A DNA stretch of 47,483 nt from Bacillota bacterium. Its GTDB lineage: Bacteria > Bacillota > Limnochordia > Limnochordales > DUMU01. The stretch spans positions 1 to 47,483 of the forward strand of contig DUMU01000036.1 in NCBI GenBank assembly GCA_012839805.1. The letters run 5' to 3'. A program made the position numbers and the translations under genes. How positions within the stretch are numbered: the first letter of the stretch is position 1; the number at the start of each line of letters is the position of its first letter. Below are positions 35,324 through 44,610 of the stretch, one piece after another. Under the pieces are notes generated by a model. It made no database searches. It worked only from the letters and a program-made list of their open reading frames with translations, and was not told the origin of the DNA.

Positions 35324-36954
35324 GGTCTCTCTTTCCCCCCTGGTGCGGTACGACCCCGCACCGTACTCCGGTTGAACCGTAACCTAAACAATTGCTGCAC
35401 CAGCGCGTTCACTTGCTCTTGCGTCGCCGCCAGTGAACCTCCGTTATCGATGACCCAATCGGCGCGCTTGACCTTCGACGCGAGCGGCATTTGCGCGCAA
35501 AGCCGGTTCCTGGCCTCGTTCGCATCTATGTGATCCCGTACTACCATTCGTTCTACCTGCTGTTCTTCGGGAGCCGTTACCACGACGACCGCGTCGAACC
35601 AACCTTCGAGCCCGAGTTCATAAAGGAGCGGCACTTCCACCACCAGCAGGGCGACTCCGTCGGTTCGAGCCCGTTCCATCTCCTGCCGGAGCCGCTCGAG
35701 TACCGCCGGGTGAACTATCTCCTCCAGCTTTTTCCGGGCAGCCGGCCGCGCGAAAACCAGTCCGGCCAGGCGTTTTTTGTCCAAGCTGCCGTCCTCACTT
35801 ACGAACTCCGGCCCGAACGCGGCCACGATCGCCTGGTAGACCGGCTGGCCGGGCTGCTCCAGCTCTTCAACGATCGCGTCGGCGTCGACCGTCCTCGCAC
35901 CTGCTTCTCTGAAGAACCGTAACACGGCCGATTTCCCGGAAGCCATGCCCCCGGTGAGGCCGACTACCAGAGTGGATGGTTGCTGGCCGGTAACCGCCGG
36001 TCCGTCCCCGCGCTCGGGGGTGGCCGCGCCGGTCGCTCCCCCGGCGGGCGCGGCTGCGACGTTCTTCCGGGCCGGCGGCGCGGGGCCCCGCGGCCGTGCC
36101 TGGCAGCAAGGGCAAAAGCGCGCGCTGCGCCCGCCCACCTGCAGCCTTTCAATAGTGGCCCCGCAGACGGGACAGGGCTTCCCCTCTCGGCCGTATACCC
36201 GGAGCCGGCGAACGAACTCGCCCGTCCTTCCCTGCGCGTCCCGGTAGTCCCGGAACGTCGTTCCCCCGGCCGCGATCGCCTCCGCGAGTACCTCGCGAAT
36301 CGCGGTGTAGAGCCTGCCAACCTCCTGCCTGTCGAGCTCTCGGGCTTCCCGGGCCGGGTGAAGCCCGGCCCGGAAGAGCGCTTCGTCCGTATAGATGTTT
36401 CCAAGCCCGGCCACCACCCTCTGGTCGAGAAGCACCGACTTGATCGGTGCCCGCCTCTGCTTTAGGCTGGCGGCCAGCTGTTCCGCGGTCCACGCGGGGG
36501 ATAGTGGCTCGGGGCCAAGACGGCTGAAACCGGGCGGACCGTCGTAGCGGCCGGGCCGAATCAGATCAAGGAAGCTGAATTTGCGCGGGTCGATCAATTG
36601 CAGCCCGGTTCCCTCGTCCTCGAAATCCAACTTCAGTGCTAAGTGCTCGAAAGCTGGGCGCCCGGGCACGGAAGAGCCGTCGGCTGCCGGAACGGCGAGA
36701 AGACGGCCCGTCATGCCCAGGTGGATCAGCAGGCACTCCGGCCCCGGAACGAGTGGCAGGAGGAGGTATTTCCCCCGTCGCCCCGGGGCGTCGAGCCTCC
36801 GGCCCCGGACCGTCCCGGCGAGTCTCTCCGGGGAGAGGCCGGGCGCGTAGCGCAGCAAGCGGGGTTCCAAGACCTGAACGGAACCGACGATCTTCCCGGT
36901 TACCCTCGGGGCCAGCGTGCGCCGGATGGTCTCCACTTCGGGAAGTTCAGGCAT
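35308..36954 (-). CDS. Fused formamidopyrimidine-DNA glycosylase (MutM) and dephospho-CoA kinase (CoaE)
   Basis: A single 548-residue frame carries two complete enzymes. Residues 1 to about 285 are MutM/Fpg: N-terminal Pro2-Glu3 (MPELPEVET), the lysine in [18 protein letters not shown], and a zinc finger CPVC...CPCC at the end. A Pro/Ala/Gly linker of about 40 residues follows. CoaE then begins with the P-loop [11 protein letters not shown] near residue 330, DADAI and [10 protein letters not shown]. MutM removes oxidised purines; CoaE makes CoA. The ATG overlaps the polA end by 8 nt. No stop or frameshift separates the halves; in many Bacillota mutM and coaE are neighbours, so fusion is a short step. 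Confidence 0.93.
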   Translation of the reverse strand: MPELPEVETIRRTLAPRVTGKIVGSVQVLEPRLLRYAPGLSPERLAGTVRGRRLDAPGRRGKYLLLPLVPGPECLLIHLGMTGRLLAVPAADGSSVPGRPAFEHLALKLDFEDEGTGLQLIDPRKFSFLDLIRPGRYDGPPGFSRLGPEPLSPAWTAEQLAASLKQRRAPIKSVLLDQRVVAGLGNIYTDEALFRAGLHPAREARELDRQEVGRLYTAIREVLAEAIAAGGTTFRDYRDAQGRTGEFVRRLRVYGREGKPCPVCGATIERLQVGGRSARFCPCCQARPRGPAPPARKNVAAAPAGGATGAATPERGDGPAVTGQQPSTLVVGLTGGMASGKSAVLRFFREAGARTVDADAIVEELEQPGQPVYQAIVAAFGPEFVSEDGSLDKKRLAGLVFARPAARKKLEEIVHPAVLERLRQEMERARTDGVALLVVEVPLLYELGLEGWFDAVVVVTAPEEQQVERMVVRDHIDANEARNRLCAQMPLASKVKRADWVIDNGGSLAATQEQVNALVQQLFRLRFNRSTVRGRTAPGGKERPCVSP

Positions 36955-39754
36955 CGGCCTCGCCCTCGATCGTCCAGGGTTCCGTGTCCGCCCAGTTCGG
37001 CCCGACCTCGAGGTCGACCACCAGGGGGACTTTCAGTTCCACCGAGTGTTCCATCGCGTCTTTGACCAGCCGCGCCACGGGAGCAAGCTCTCCCTCGGGT
37101 ACTTCCAAAAGCAGTTCATCGTGAACTTGCAAAAGCAGCCGGGTTCGGTATTCGTTGGCCTTCAGACGCCGGAAAACTTCCACCATCGCCACTTTCATGA
37201 TGTCGGCCGCGCTGCCCTGAATGGGGGTGTTCATCGCCATGCGTTGGCCAAAACTGCGTTGGGCATAGTTGGAGGCCCGCAGTTCGGGGAGGTAGCGGCG
37301 CCGGCCGAGGAGCGTGGTTACGTAACCGTCCCGGCGCGCCCGCTCCACCGTCTCGTCGAGGTAGCGCTTCACCCCGGGGTAGCGGGCAAAATAGGCGGCG
37401 ATATACTGCTCCGCCGCCTCCCGGGTCAGGCCGGTGCCGCGGGCAAGGCCGTACCCGGAGATTCCGTAGATGATTCCGAAGTTGATGGCTTTGGCCGCGC
37501 TCCTCTGGGCGGGGGTGACCTCTGCGATGGGGACACCGAACACCTCGGAGGCGGTGCGGGTGTGGATGTCGACCTTGGAACGGAACGCTTCTTGCAACGC
37601 CGGATCGCCCGCCAGGTGGGCGAGCACTCTGAGCTCGATCTGGGAGTAGTCGGCCGAGAGCAGCACGTGCCCGGGCGGGGCGATAAACGCCCGGCGGATG
37701 CCCTTTCCGATCTCGGTTCGGATCGGGATGTTTTGCAGGTTCGGGTCGGAGCTGGAAAGCCGCCCGGTCGCGGTCACGGTCTGGTGGAAGGTAGTATGGA
37801 GTCGCCCGGTAGCGGGATCGATCAAGCTCGGTAACACGTCCACGTACGTAGTTTTCAACTTGACCAGTTGGCGGTGGTCGAGGATGAGGGCGACTACCTC
37901 GTGACGGTCGGCCAGTTCTTCCAGAACATCGGCGCTGGTGGACGGGCCGGTCTTGGTACGCTTGAGCACGGGAAGCTTCAGCCGGGTGAAGAGAACGTCG
38001 GCCAGCTGGCGGGGTGAGTTCAGGTTGAACTCGGTGCCGGCCAGCCGGTAGATCTGCTCGCTCAGTCGCCGGATCTCATTGCCCATCTCTTCGGACATAC
38101 GACGCAGCAAAGCGCTGTCTACCAGCACTCCGGTTCGTTCCATTTCCGCCAGCACGTCGACCAAGGGCATTTCCACTTCCCAGAAGAGCTCTTCCATGCC
38201 CTCCGCCTGCAGGTGCGATGCCAGCACGGGCTGTACGGCCAGGGTGGAGCGCAGCTGTGCGCTCATGGCAGCCGGGCCGGCGCCCGCGTCTGCTTCGTCT
38301 CCCTCCGCCCGGCCGGGTGTGACCAGGCCGTGGGCGGCGGCGAGTTCTCGCGGGCTGGCCGGGGTCACACTGGGATTGAGCAAGTACGAGGCAATGAGAT
38401 TATCGAAACGGGGACCCTCGAGTCGCAGGTCGAGACGGTAAAGGGCGTGGGCCTGCCGTTTGAGATCGAACCCTACCTTGAGCCAGTGCCGGTCCTGAAG
38501 CCACGAAGAAAGCTCCGGCCGGAGGGCGCGAACGACCGGGGTAGTGAGCAGGAGTGTCCCCCCGGCGGTGGCAAGTCCAAGGCCACGCGGGGCCTCCTTG
38601 GGGCCTGGCCCTGGGACCACGGCCAGTGCGAGCAAAGGAAGGCCCGGCGCCTGGACCTCGGGTCCGGCCTCGGCGGCGCGCAGCCGGGCCAGGTGCTGGC
38701 GTGCGAGGTCGACGTCTTCCAGCCAGGTATCGGTATCAGGTGGGGTCCCGGCCGCAGGCTCGGCGACCCGGCCGGCGTCAGACGGGCGACCTTCCTGCCC
38801 GGCCGGGCTTGGAGAGAAACCGTCCGGAGCCGGTAAAGTCACCGGGCCGGGTTCAGCTGCTCCCCCTGCCCTAGCGTGCAGCGGGAAGAGATGGAGCAGG
38901 TCTTGACGTACCTGGCGAAACTCGAGCCGGGTGAGGAGCTCATCCAGGGCGGGCCAGTCGGGGGGACCAAAACGGATGGTCTTGAGGTCGAACCGTACGG
39001 GGGCATCCCGCCGGATGGTAGCGAGCTCGCGCACTCGAAAAGCTTGTTCACGCGAGTCGATTAGGTGCGAACGGAAACGGGAGGGCAGTTCAGAAAGATG
39101 GTCGTAGATTCCCTCCAGATTGCCGTAGGCTTGAAGGAGACGGGCGGCGGTCTTCTCTCCGATACCGGCCACTCCCGGCAGGTTGTCGGAGGGGTCACCC
39201 ACCAGGGCCTTCCAGTCGGGCAGCTGGGCCGGCCGGATGCCCAGCACGTCCTCTACGGCCTTCTCATCCATACGGGCTAGCTCGGCGATGCCCTTGCGGG
39301 TGAGGAGCACCCTTACGACCTCGTCAACCAGCTGCAGGCAGTCCCGATCCCCGGTGACGACCAGAGGGACGAATCCGGCCGACTTGGCCTGGGTGCTCAA
39401 AGTACCGAGGACGTCGTCGGCCTCGAAGCCGTCTACCTCCTCTATCGCCGTGCCCATGGCCGCGAGGAGCTCGTGAGCTCGGCGGACCTGAACGCGCAGC
39501 TCGTCGGGCGCCGGCGGGCGGTTCGCTTTGTATCCCGTATACTGCTCGTGCCGGAAGGTGGGGGTGGGACGGTCGAAGGCAACCACCACTCCCGCCGGTG
39601 TCTCCTCACGCACGAGTCGCAAGAGCATCCGGACGAAGCCAAGCACCGCCTGGGTGGGCTCGCCGCTCGCGGTCATGAGCGGCGGGAGCGCGTGGAAAGC
39701 CCGGTGGATGAGACTGTGTCCGTCGACGAGAAGGACCCGCGGAGTCTGCTTCAC
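36947..39754 (-). CDS. polA: DNA polymerase I
   Basis: A 935-residue repair and Okazaki-processing polymerase. The N-terminal 5' nuclease domain spans about 1-295 (VDGHSLIHRAFHA, FEADDVLGTL, GDRDCLQLV, LVGDPSDNLPGVAGIGEKTA). The central 3'-5' exonuclease-like domain, about 335-515, lacks the DxE metal residues (LLALAVVPG stands where they should be), so proofreading is probably lost, as in Bacillus and Thermus. The polymerase domain has motif A (SADYSQIELRVLAHL), motif B (AAKAINFGIIYG) and motif C (LQVHDELLLEVPE). GTG start with GGGGGGAC upstream. It is first in the leftward cluster. Confidence 0.97.
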   Translation of the reverse strand: MKQTPRVLLVDGHSLIHRAFHALPPLMTASGEPTQAVLGFVRMLLRLVREETPAGVVVAFDRPTPTFRHEQYTGYKANRPPAPDELRVQVRRAHELLAAMGTAIEEVDGFEADDVLGTLSTQAKSAGFVPLVVTGDRDCLQLVDEVVRVLLTRKGIAELARMDEKAVEDVLGIRPAQLPDWKALVGDPSDNLPGVAGIGEKTAARLLQAYGNLEGIYDHLSELPSRFRSHLIDSREQAFRVRELATIRRDAPVRFDLKTIRFGPPDWPALDELLTRLEFRQVRQDLLHLFPLHARAGGAAEPGPVTLPAPDGFSPSPAGQEGRPSDAGRVAEPAAGTPPDTDTWLEDVDLARQHLARLRAAEAGPEVQAPGLPLLALAVVPGPGPKEAPRGLGLATAGGTLLLTTPVVRALRPELSSWLQDRHWLKVGFDLKRQAHALYRLDLRLEGPRFDNLIASYLLNPSVTPASPRELAAAHGLVTPGRAEGDEADAGAGPAAMSAQLRSTLAVQPVLASHLQAEGMEELFWEVEMPLVDVLAEMERTGVLVDSALLRRMSEEMGNEIRRLSEQIYRLAGTEFNLNSPRQLADVLFTRLKLPVLKRTKTGPSTSADVLEELADRHEVVALILDHRQLVKLKTTYVDVLPSLIDPATGRLHTTFHQTVTATGRLSSSDPNLQNIPIRTEIGKGIRRAFIAPPGHVLLSADYSQIELRVLAHLAGDPALQEAFRSKVDIHTRTASEVFGVPIAEVTPAQRSAAKAINFGIIYGISGYGLARGTGLTREAAEQYIAAYFARYPGVKRYLDETVERARRDGYVTTLLGRRRYLPELRASNYAQRSFGQRMAMNTPIQGSAADIMKVAMVEVFRRLKANEYRTRLLLQVHDELLLEVPEGELAPVARLVKDAMEHSVELKVPLVVDLEVGPNWADTEPWTIEGEADA

Positions 39755-39796
39755 CTCGTCCCCCCCTGTCCCCTGCCCCGGTCTGACTACCCTACT

Positions 39797-39805
39797 ACTT
39801 TACCA
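39797..39805 (-). promoter_or_regulatory. polA: Possible extended -10 promoter of polA
   Basis: On the minus strand TGGTAAAGT reads from 39805 to 39797, about 45 nt before the polA GTG. No good -35 hexamer is seen. Confidence 0.4.
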
Positions 39806-39929
39806 CGGCAGCCGGGTGACGTCCTGCCCGGTTTGCGAACACGTAGCTCCTCGGGCGAGGCTGTCGACGAGCTGCCGGCGGCATGGCCCAGGCGAGAACC
39901 CTCGCCCGGCAGGCGGTGGCCAACCTCCC

Positions 39930-39976
39930 TTCTTTTGCTTTGTTCTACATTGTCTTATGTAAAATACTGTATTTAC
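39930..39976. promoter_or_regulatory. AT-rich promoter/operator region before the SLH gene
   Basis: A sharply AT-rich block in GC-rich DNA. It contains TAAAAT at 39960-39965, a likely -10 box, inside a near-palindrome spanning 39959-39976 (GTAAA at one end, TTTAC at the other, perfect core AAATACTGTATTT at 39962-39974). The symmetry suggests a repressor or activator site. The remaining part of the polA-SLH gap (39806-39929) holds nothing I can identify. Confidence 0.45.
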
Positions 39977-40034
39977 CGAAAGGACTTCGAGGCGGAGCGA
40001 AGAATACAGGCCTCCGGCTTGGAAAAGGAGAGTG

Positions 40035-41369
40035 ATGTGGCCGATGTTGCGTTTCCTCCATTCCGGGAAAGGGACACACCGGTTCCGGCAAGTGGCAGCG
40101 ATCACCACCCTGACGCTGGCGCTTGCCGCTTTGCCGACGGGAGCGCGTTCCCGCCCCCGGGACATGAATGAAATCAAGCAGAGCTTCGCGGCTCGGGACA
40201 TTCTTACCTTGTACGAGAAAAAGATCGCCACGGGCTATCGTGATGGCACCTGGCGTCCCGACCAGCCCGTGCGCCGCTCCGAGTTCGCCAGCATGCTGAA
40301 CCGTGCTTTCGATTTGCCGGCGCCTAAAGAGAAGGATCGCCCCCGTCTGGAGGACGTGCGCGGTAACTGGGCCGAGTCCTCCATCGCGAAGGTGGTGGCG
40401 TCCGGGCTCATGGAGGCCGACCAAAGCCGCTTCCATCCCGACCGGAGCCTGACGCGGGGCGAAGCGGTCAGGGCGATCGCCAAAGCCCTCGAGGTGCTAC
40501 AGGGCGACGAGGTATGGACGACCTCCTGGAGCTCGCCTTTCTCCGATGCGAATACCGGTGTGAATACCGGCGGGTCCAACTTCGACAACGATACGTACCG
40601 GGCGGCAGAGATAGTACGGCGGCTGGGAATCCTGCCTCGTACTTTCGCCGGCGACTTCTCTCCGGAGAGAGTGGTCTCCCGGGCCGAGGCTGCCGCCCTG
40701 GTCAACGGGGCCCTCAAACTGGAGACCACGAGCGGGCAATTGGTACGGGCAAGCCAGGCCACCCAAGAGATCGTACTGACACTGGAGGGAAACGAGCGGA
40801 CCGTACCGGTGTCGACCGAGGCGGTCGTGGTACGCAACGGAGTGGAGACGAGCCTTGACAGCCTGCAGGCAGGCGACAGCGTGCGCATCGTGCGTGACCT
40901 TTTGGGCGAAGCGGCCATCGTCAGGGCGAAAGGGGTCATCACCCGGCAAGAGCTCATCTCCCGGGCGAGCGGGTTGAGCCGCGGAGTCCTGTCCCCGGCC
41001 GAGATCGAGGCGCTGCTATCGGGAGACAGGTCGCAGAAAACTCAGGCCCTTTGGAGCGCCGCGTACGATGCACTGCTACGCCAGGGGCTCACTCCGGTAG
41101 AGGCGGACGCCCTGCTCAACCAGGACTGGAGCACGCTTCGGGGGCAAGCGGCCGAGCGGCTGGTTAAGGCACTCAGCGACTCGCTCCAAGTCTCACCCGA
41201 CCTGGTCCGAGCCGTGCTGGAGAAAAACCGCACCAAGATCGTGGAAGAAGCGCGCCTCGAGGTGCTCTCTCGCTTGCTTTCGGGCCAGCTTGACCGCCTC
41301 CTGTCACGCGCTTCCAGCCTGACGCTGCCGGGGAGTTCAAAGATCGCCGGCACCTGGCTGGCTAAGTGA
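40035..41369 (+). CDS. S-layer homology (SLH) domain protein
   Basis: A 444-residue exported protein: a basic start, a hydrophobic signal segment (VAAITTLTLALAALPTGA), then three SLH repeats (clearest at LYEKKIATGYRDGTWRPDQPVRRSEFASMLNRA and ...GLMEADQSRFHPDRSLTRGEAVRAIAKAL; third at GILPRTFAGDFSPERVVSRAEAAALVN). SLH domains bind secondary cell-wall polymers. The C-terminal half is a small beta segment (TVPVSTEAVVVRNG, then LQAGDSVRIV) and a helical region of unknown role. AAGGAG lies 4 nt before ATG 40035; GTG 40032 and ATG 40044 are alternatives. Confidence 0.9.
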   Translation: MWPMLRFLHSGKGTHRFRQVAAITTLTLALAALPTGARSRPRDMNEIKQSFAARDILTLYEKKIATGYRDGTWRPDQPVRRSEFASMLNRAFDLPAPKEKDRPRLEDVRGNWAESSIAKVVASGLMEADQSRFHPDRSLTRGEAVRAIAKALEVLQGDEVWTTSWSSPFSDANTGVNTGGSNFDNDTYRAAEIVRRLGILPRTFAGDFSPERVVSRAEAAALVNGALKLETTSGQLVRASQATQEIVLTLEGNERTVPVSTEAVVVRNGVETSLDSLQAGDSVRIVRDLLGEAAIVRAKGVITRQELISRASGLSRGVLSPAEIEALLSGDRSQKTQALWSAAYDALLRQGLTPVEADALLNQDWSTLRGQAAERLVKALSDSLQVSPDLVRAVLEKNRTKIVEEARLEVLSRLLSGQLDRLLSRASSLTLPGSSKIAGTWLAK

Positions 41370-41373
41370 CAGC

Positions 41374-41433
41374 TAATAAAATCTACCCGGGAAGCTCGCG
41401 CGGTGAACTGCTGGCGGTGGGCTTCCCGGGTAG
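41374..41433 (-). terminator. Bidirectional terminator between the SLH and M23 genes
   Basis: A 13-bp perfect stem (CTACCCGGGAAGC at 41383-41395 with 41421-41433). On the minus strand it is followed by GATTTTATTAG, so it best serves the LysM/M23 gene; on the plus strand only a weak tail follows the SLH gene. Confidence 0.8.
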
Positions 41434-41441
41434 TCTGGTAC

Positions 41442-42644
41442 TCAAGGGAGCCATTCGTGGGGGTTTACGTACTCTCCCCGTACTTTGATTCGGAAGTCGA
41501 CGTGCGGGCCGGTGGAAAGCCCGGTACTGCCCGAATAAGCGATCACCTGACCCCGCTGGACCCAAGTACCTGGTTCTACCAGCAAACGGCTGTTGTGACC
41601 ATACAGAGTCTCGATTCCGCCGGCGTGCTCTATTACCACCCCGTATCCATATCCGCCCATCCAGCCAGCCGTGACCACCCGGCCTCCGGCCGCGGCTCGG
41701 ACCGGGGTACCCGGCGGCACGGCGATGTCGATTCCCTCGTGAAAATCGGGCTGTCCGGTTATCGGGTGGAGCCTCTCACCGTAGTCAGAGGAAATCCGGC
41801 CCACCACCGGCCAGAGGAGTGAACCCGGGTATACCTGGTAGGAACGGGCGGCCACCTCCAGCGGCAAGCGGAGCTCCTGCCCGATCTGTAGCCGGTCCGG
41901 ATCGGGAAGGGGGTTTACCCGGAGGAGCGCCGAGACGGTAGTCCCGTACTGCCGCGCAATAGAGGTGAGCGTCTCTCCCTTCTTTACTTGGTGTGTCAGG
42001 GGTGGCGGGTCGAAACCCTGATCGCCCGGCGGATCGGAGATTTGAGCCGGGGCCGGTGGCGGGTCTTCTGTAGTGGCGGAACGCTCCGGAACCGTAGCGG
42101 AGGTCACCCGGGTCGACGGCTCGGTGCTTTTGCCGTTCGCGACCCCGGATAGCACCGGTACCTCTAGCTTTTGGGGTAGGAGCAGCTTTTGTCCCGCTTG
42201 GATGCGGTCGTTTTCCAGCAGGTTGAGGCGGCGCAAAGTCGCCACATCGGTATCCGCCCTGGCAGCTATAGACCAGAGTGTATCCCCGCGGCGAACAGTG
42301 TACGTCACCACCACGCTTTCCAGCTTGTCCCAGGTGGCTTCTCCAACCACGCCATCGACGCGCAGCCCCATCTGCTTTTGGAACTCACGAACGACGGCTT
42401 CCGTACGCGGTCCGAACGTTCCCGCCAATTCAATGTCATAGCCAAGGCTGGCCAGGTATTGCTGGAGCCTCAGGACGCTGCTACCCCGGTCACCGCTCTG
42501 CAACACTTCTCGGCGTTCGGCTGCAAGAAGGGAGCCTGCCGCCGTCCACCACCCCGTTCCGCAGAGGATCACCGCGCCCATTAACGCTCTGAGGAGCACC
42601 GGCCCGAGACTCCCTCCTGGGCGAGATCCTCGCACAAAGACCAC
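41442..42644 (-). CDS. Cell-wall hydrolase: PG-binding, two LysM, M23 peptidase domains
   Basis: An exported 400-residue protein: signal helix, a PG_binding_1 domain (SSVLRLQQYLASLGYDI...), LysM 1 (YTVRRGDTLWSIAAR), a Pro/Ser/Thr linker, LysM 2 (HQVKKGETLTSIARQYG), then an M23 domain. The M23 metal motif HxxxD is HEGID, and YGHNSRLLV is present, but the usual H-x-H near the end is HVD, replacing the second His (a zinc ligand) by Asp. Activity is therefore uncertain; a structural role, as in SpoIIQ, is possible. The start may be GTG 42635, with GAGGTGG 5 nt upstream. The 294 bases upstream hold CATATCGTA near 42810, which faintly resembles a sporulation -10, and no recognisable riboswitch. Confidence 0.88.
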   Translation of the reverse strand: MVFVRGSRPGGSLGPVLLRALMGAVILCGTGWWTAAGSLLAAERREVLQSGDRGSSVLRLQQYLASLGYDIELAGTFGPRTEAVVREFQKQMGLRVDGVVGEATWDKLESVVVTYTVRRGDTLWSIAARADTDVATLRRLNLLENDRIQAGQKLLLPQKLEVPVLSGVANGKSTEPSTRVTSATVPERSATTEDPPPAPAQISDPPGDQGFDPPPLTHQVKKGETLTSIARQYGTTVSALLRVNPLPDPDRLQIGQELRLPLEVAARSYQVYPGSLLWPVVGRISSDYGERLHPITGQPDFHEGIDIAVPPGTPVRAAAGGRVVTAGWMGGYGYGVVIEHAGGIETLYGHNSRLLVEPGTWVQRGQVIAYSGSTGLSTGPHVDFRIKVRGEYVNPHEWLP

Positions 42645-42938
42645 CTCGCGTCGGCAAGTTTAACCGGGCTGCCTGCTGCCTATCCCGCCTGGCCGGACCG
42701 GCGGACCGGCAGCATAGCCTTAGGTGTTTACTTCGCCCCTCCTTTCCGTGCTATTTCAGCCCGAAGCCCGTCCCCTACCGTGGCGTCCGTCCACGTCCCC
42801 ATTTCATACGATATGTCCTGGGTATAAGAAGAGAACCGGCCCTCTCCCGAGACGCGGCACTAACGTATGGGAGTGTGACGGGAATGGACGTAGCCAGAGG
42901 ACGTTTCCCTGTAGTATCGGTTTTTTCCGCGGCGAGAG

Positions 42939-43373
42939 CTATTTTCCTGCTGGTCCATCCGCCGGTCGCAAACTTTTCTCAAGCGCTTCCCAAGGCAGGA
43001 GCGCGCACTTGATCCGTACCGGGAAGCGGGCCACGCCGGCGAGGGCTTCGAGATCACCCAGGTCCATTTGGGGATCATTGCCGTGCATCAAGCGGCGGAA
43101 GGCTGCCAGGATTTCCCTGACTTCGGGGATGGTTTTGCCCCGAATCGCGTCGGTCATCATAGAAGCCGACGCCTGCGATATGGAACAGCCTTGTCCTCGA
43201 AACGCGGCCGCTTCTATGCGTCCGTTGTTGACCCGCAGTTCGAGATCGATTTCATCACCGCAGCTCGGATTCTTCAGGTGCGTGGTGGCGGTCGCTCCGG
43301 CAAGGGAGCCGAAATTGTGAGGTTGACGGTAATGGTCCAGTATGATTTCGCGGTAGAGATCATCCAAGGACAT
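42939..43373 (-). CDS. sufU: Fe-S cluster scaffold/sulfur acceptor SufU
   Basis: An IscU-fold protein of 144 residues of the SufU type, with three cysteines: NPSCGDEID, GQGCSISQAS and RIKCALLPW. In Bacillus SufU is a zinc protein that takes sulfur from the SufS cysteine. The ATG at 43373 overlaps the sufS end by 14 nt; a TTG at 43379 is in frame just upstream. It is the last gene of the operon; sufB, which follows it in Bacillus, is not there. Confidence 0.93.
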   Translation of the reverse strand: MSLDDLYREIILDHYRQPHNFGSLAGATATTHLKNPSCGDEIDLELRVNNGRIEAAAFRGQGCSISQASASMMTDAIRGKTIPEVREILAAFRRLMHGNDPQMDLGDLEALAGVARFPVRIKCALLPWEALEKSLRPADGPAGK

Positions 43374-44610
43374 GGCCAAAGTACTCCCGTGCGCGTTGCA
43401 GGCTGGCGATCAACTGGTCCACCTCGGCCTCAGAGTTATAGAGGTAGAAGGAAGCGCGTGCCGTCGCCGGTACGCCCAGCCACCGGTGCAGGGGTTCGGC
43501 GCAGTGGTGGCCGGCCCGGATCGCTATCCCATCTTGATCCAGGACGGTAGATATGTCGTGCGGGTGGATCCCCTCCATTGTAAAGGATACTAGCGCCCCG
43601 CGGGGTGTCCCCGGCCCCGGCCCGTATACGTGTACTCCTTCCACCTCCTGAAGCCGCTTTAGTGCGTACGTCGCGAGCCTTAACCCGTGCTGCCAGACGT
43701 TTTCACGGCCCAGATCCTCCAGGTATTGGCAGGCCCGGGCCAAAGCGATCGCCCCGGCGATGTTGGGCGTGCCCGCCTCGAATTTCCAGGGCAGCTCCCG
43801 CCAGGTCGCGCTCTCCAGCGTCACTTCCCCGATCATCTCCCCACCACTCAGGAACGGCTCCATGCTCTCCAGGATCTCCTCTTTAGCGTATAGCACCCCT
43901 ATTCCGGTGGGCCCGAGCATTTTGTGGCCGGAAAAGGCGAGGAAGTCGCAGTCCAGCTCGGACACGTTCACGGGCAGGTGCGGAACGCTCTGGGCGGCAT
44001 CCACCAGAATGGCCGCTCCCTGCTGGTGGGAGACTTGGGCCATGGCCCGAATGGGGTTGATCGTTCCCAAGACGTTGGAGATATGGGTGACCGCAACCAA
44101 ACGGGTACGGGGACCGAGAAGTCGAAGGAAGCTATTCCAGTCAATCTGCCCGTCAGGCAGGAGGTCCACAAATCGTAGCCGTGCCCCGGTAGCCCGGGCG
44201 GCCAGCTGCCAGGGAACCAGGTTACTGTGGTGCTCCATAGGCGTAAGAAGGATTTCGTCCCCGGGACGCAACGTTTTTCGAGCCCAGGTGTACGCTACCA
44301 GGTTGATCGCTTCGGTCGTATTACGCACGAAGATGATGCTCCCAGGTCCGGGGGCCCCGATGAACCGCGCCACCACTTCCCGCGCCGCCTCATACCGTTC
44401 GGTCGCCTTTTCGGCGAGGGCATGGAGCCCCCGGTGGACGTTGCTGTTATACTCCTCGTAATACTCGCGCAAAGCCTCTATCACTACGCGCGGTTTTTGG
44501 GTCGTGGCCGCGTTGTCGAAATACACGAGGGGTCTGCCGTGTACCTTCTGGGCCAAAATAGGAAAATCTGCCCGAATCGAGGCCACGTCGATTTCACTCG
44601 TCTTTGGCAT
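43360..44610 (-). CDS. sufS: Cysteine desulfurase SufS
   Basis: A group II PLP cysteine desulfurase of 416 residues that supplies sulfur for Fe-S clusters. YFDNAATTQKP, MEHHSNLVPWQ, the PLP lysine in SGHKMLGPTG, and the catalytic cysteine in RAGHHCAEPLHRWLG are intact. It starts inside the end of sufD (17-nt overlap). Confidence 0.96.
   Translation of the reverse strand: MPKTSEIDVASIRADFPILAQKVHGRPLVYFDNAATTQKPRVVIEALREYYEEYNSNVHRGLHALAEKATERYEAAREVVARFIGAPGPGSIIFVRNTTEAINLVAYTWARKTLRPGDEILLTPMEHHSNLVPWQLAARATGARLRFVDLLPDGQIDWNSFLRLLGPRTRLVAVTHISNVLGTINPIRAMAQVSHQQGAAILVDAAQSVPHLPVNVSELDCDFLAFSGHKMLGPTGIGVLYAKEEILESMEPFLSGGEMIGEVTLESATWRELPWKFEAGTPNIAGAIALARACQYLEDLGRENVWQHGLRLATYALKRLQEVEGVHVYGPGPGTPRGALVSFTMEGIHPHDISTVLDQDGIAIRAGHHCAEPLHRWLGVPATARASFYLYNSEAEVDQLIASLQRAREYFGHVLG

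Noticed and set aside
39805-39932. A 40-codon minus-strand frame starting TTG in the polA leader
   Set aside because: GGGAGG abuts the TTG with no spacing, and the product is Arg/Ala/Pro-rich like random GC-rich frames.
42645-42860. c-di-AMP (ydaO) riboswitch before the M23 cell-wall gene
   Set aside because: Such genes often carry one, but the conserved cores (for example GTCAGCTAACC) are not present on the minus strand.
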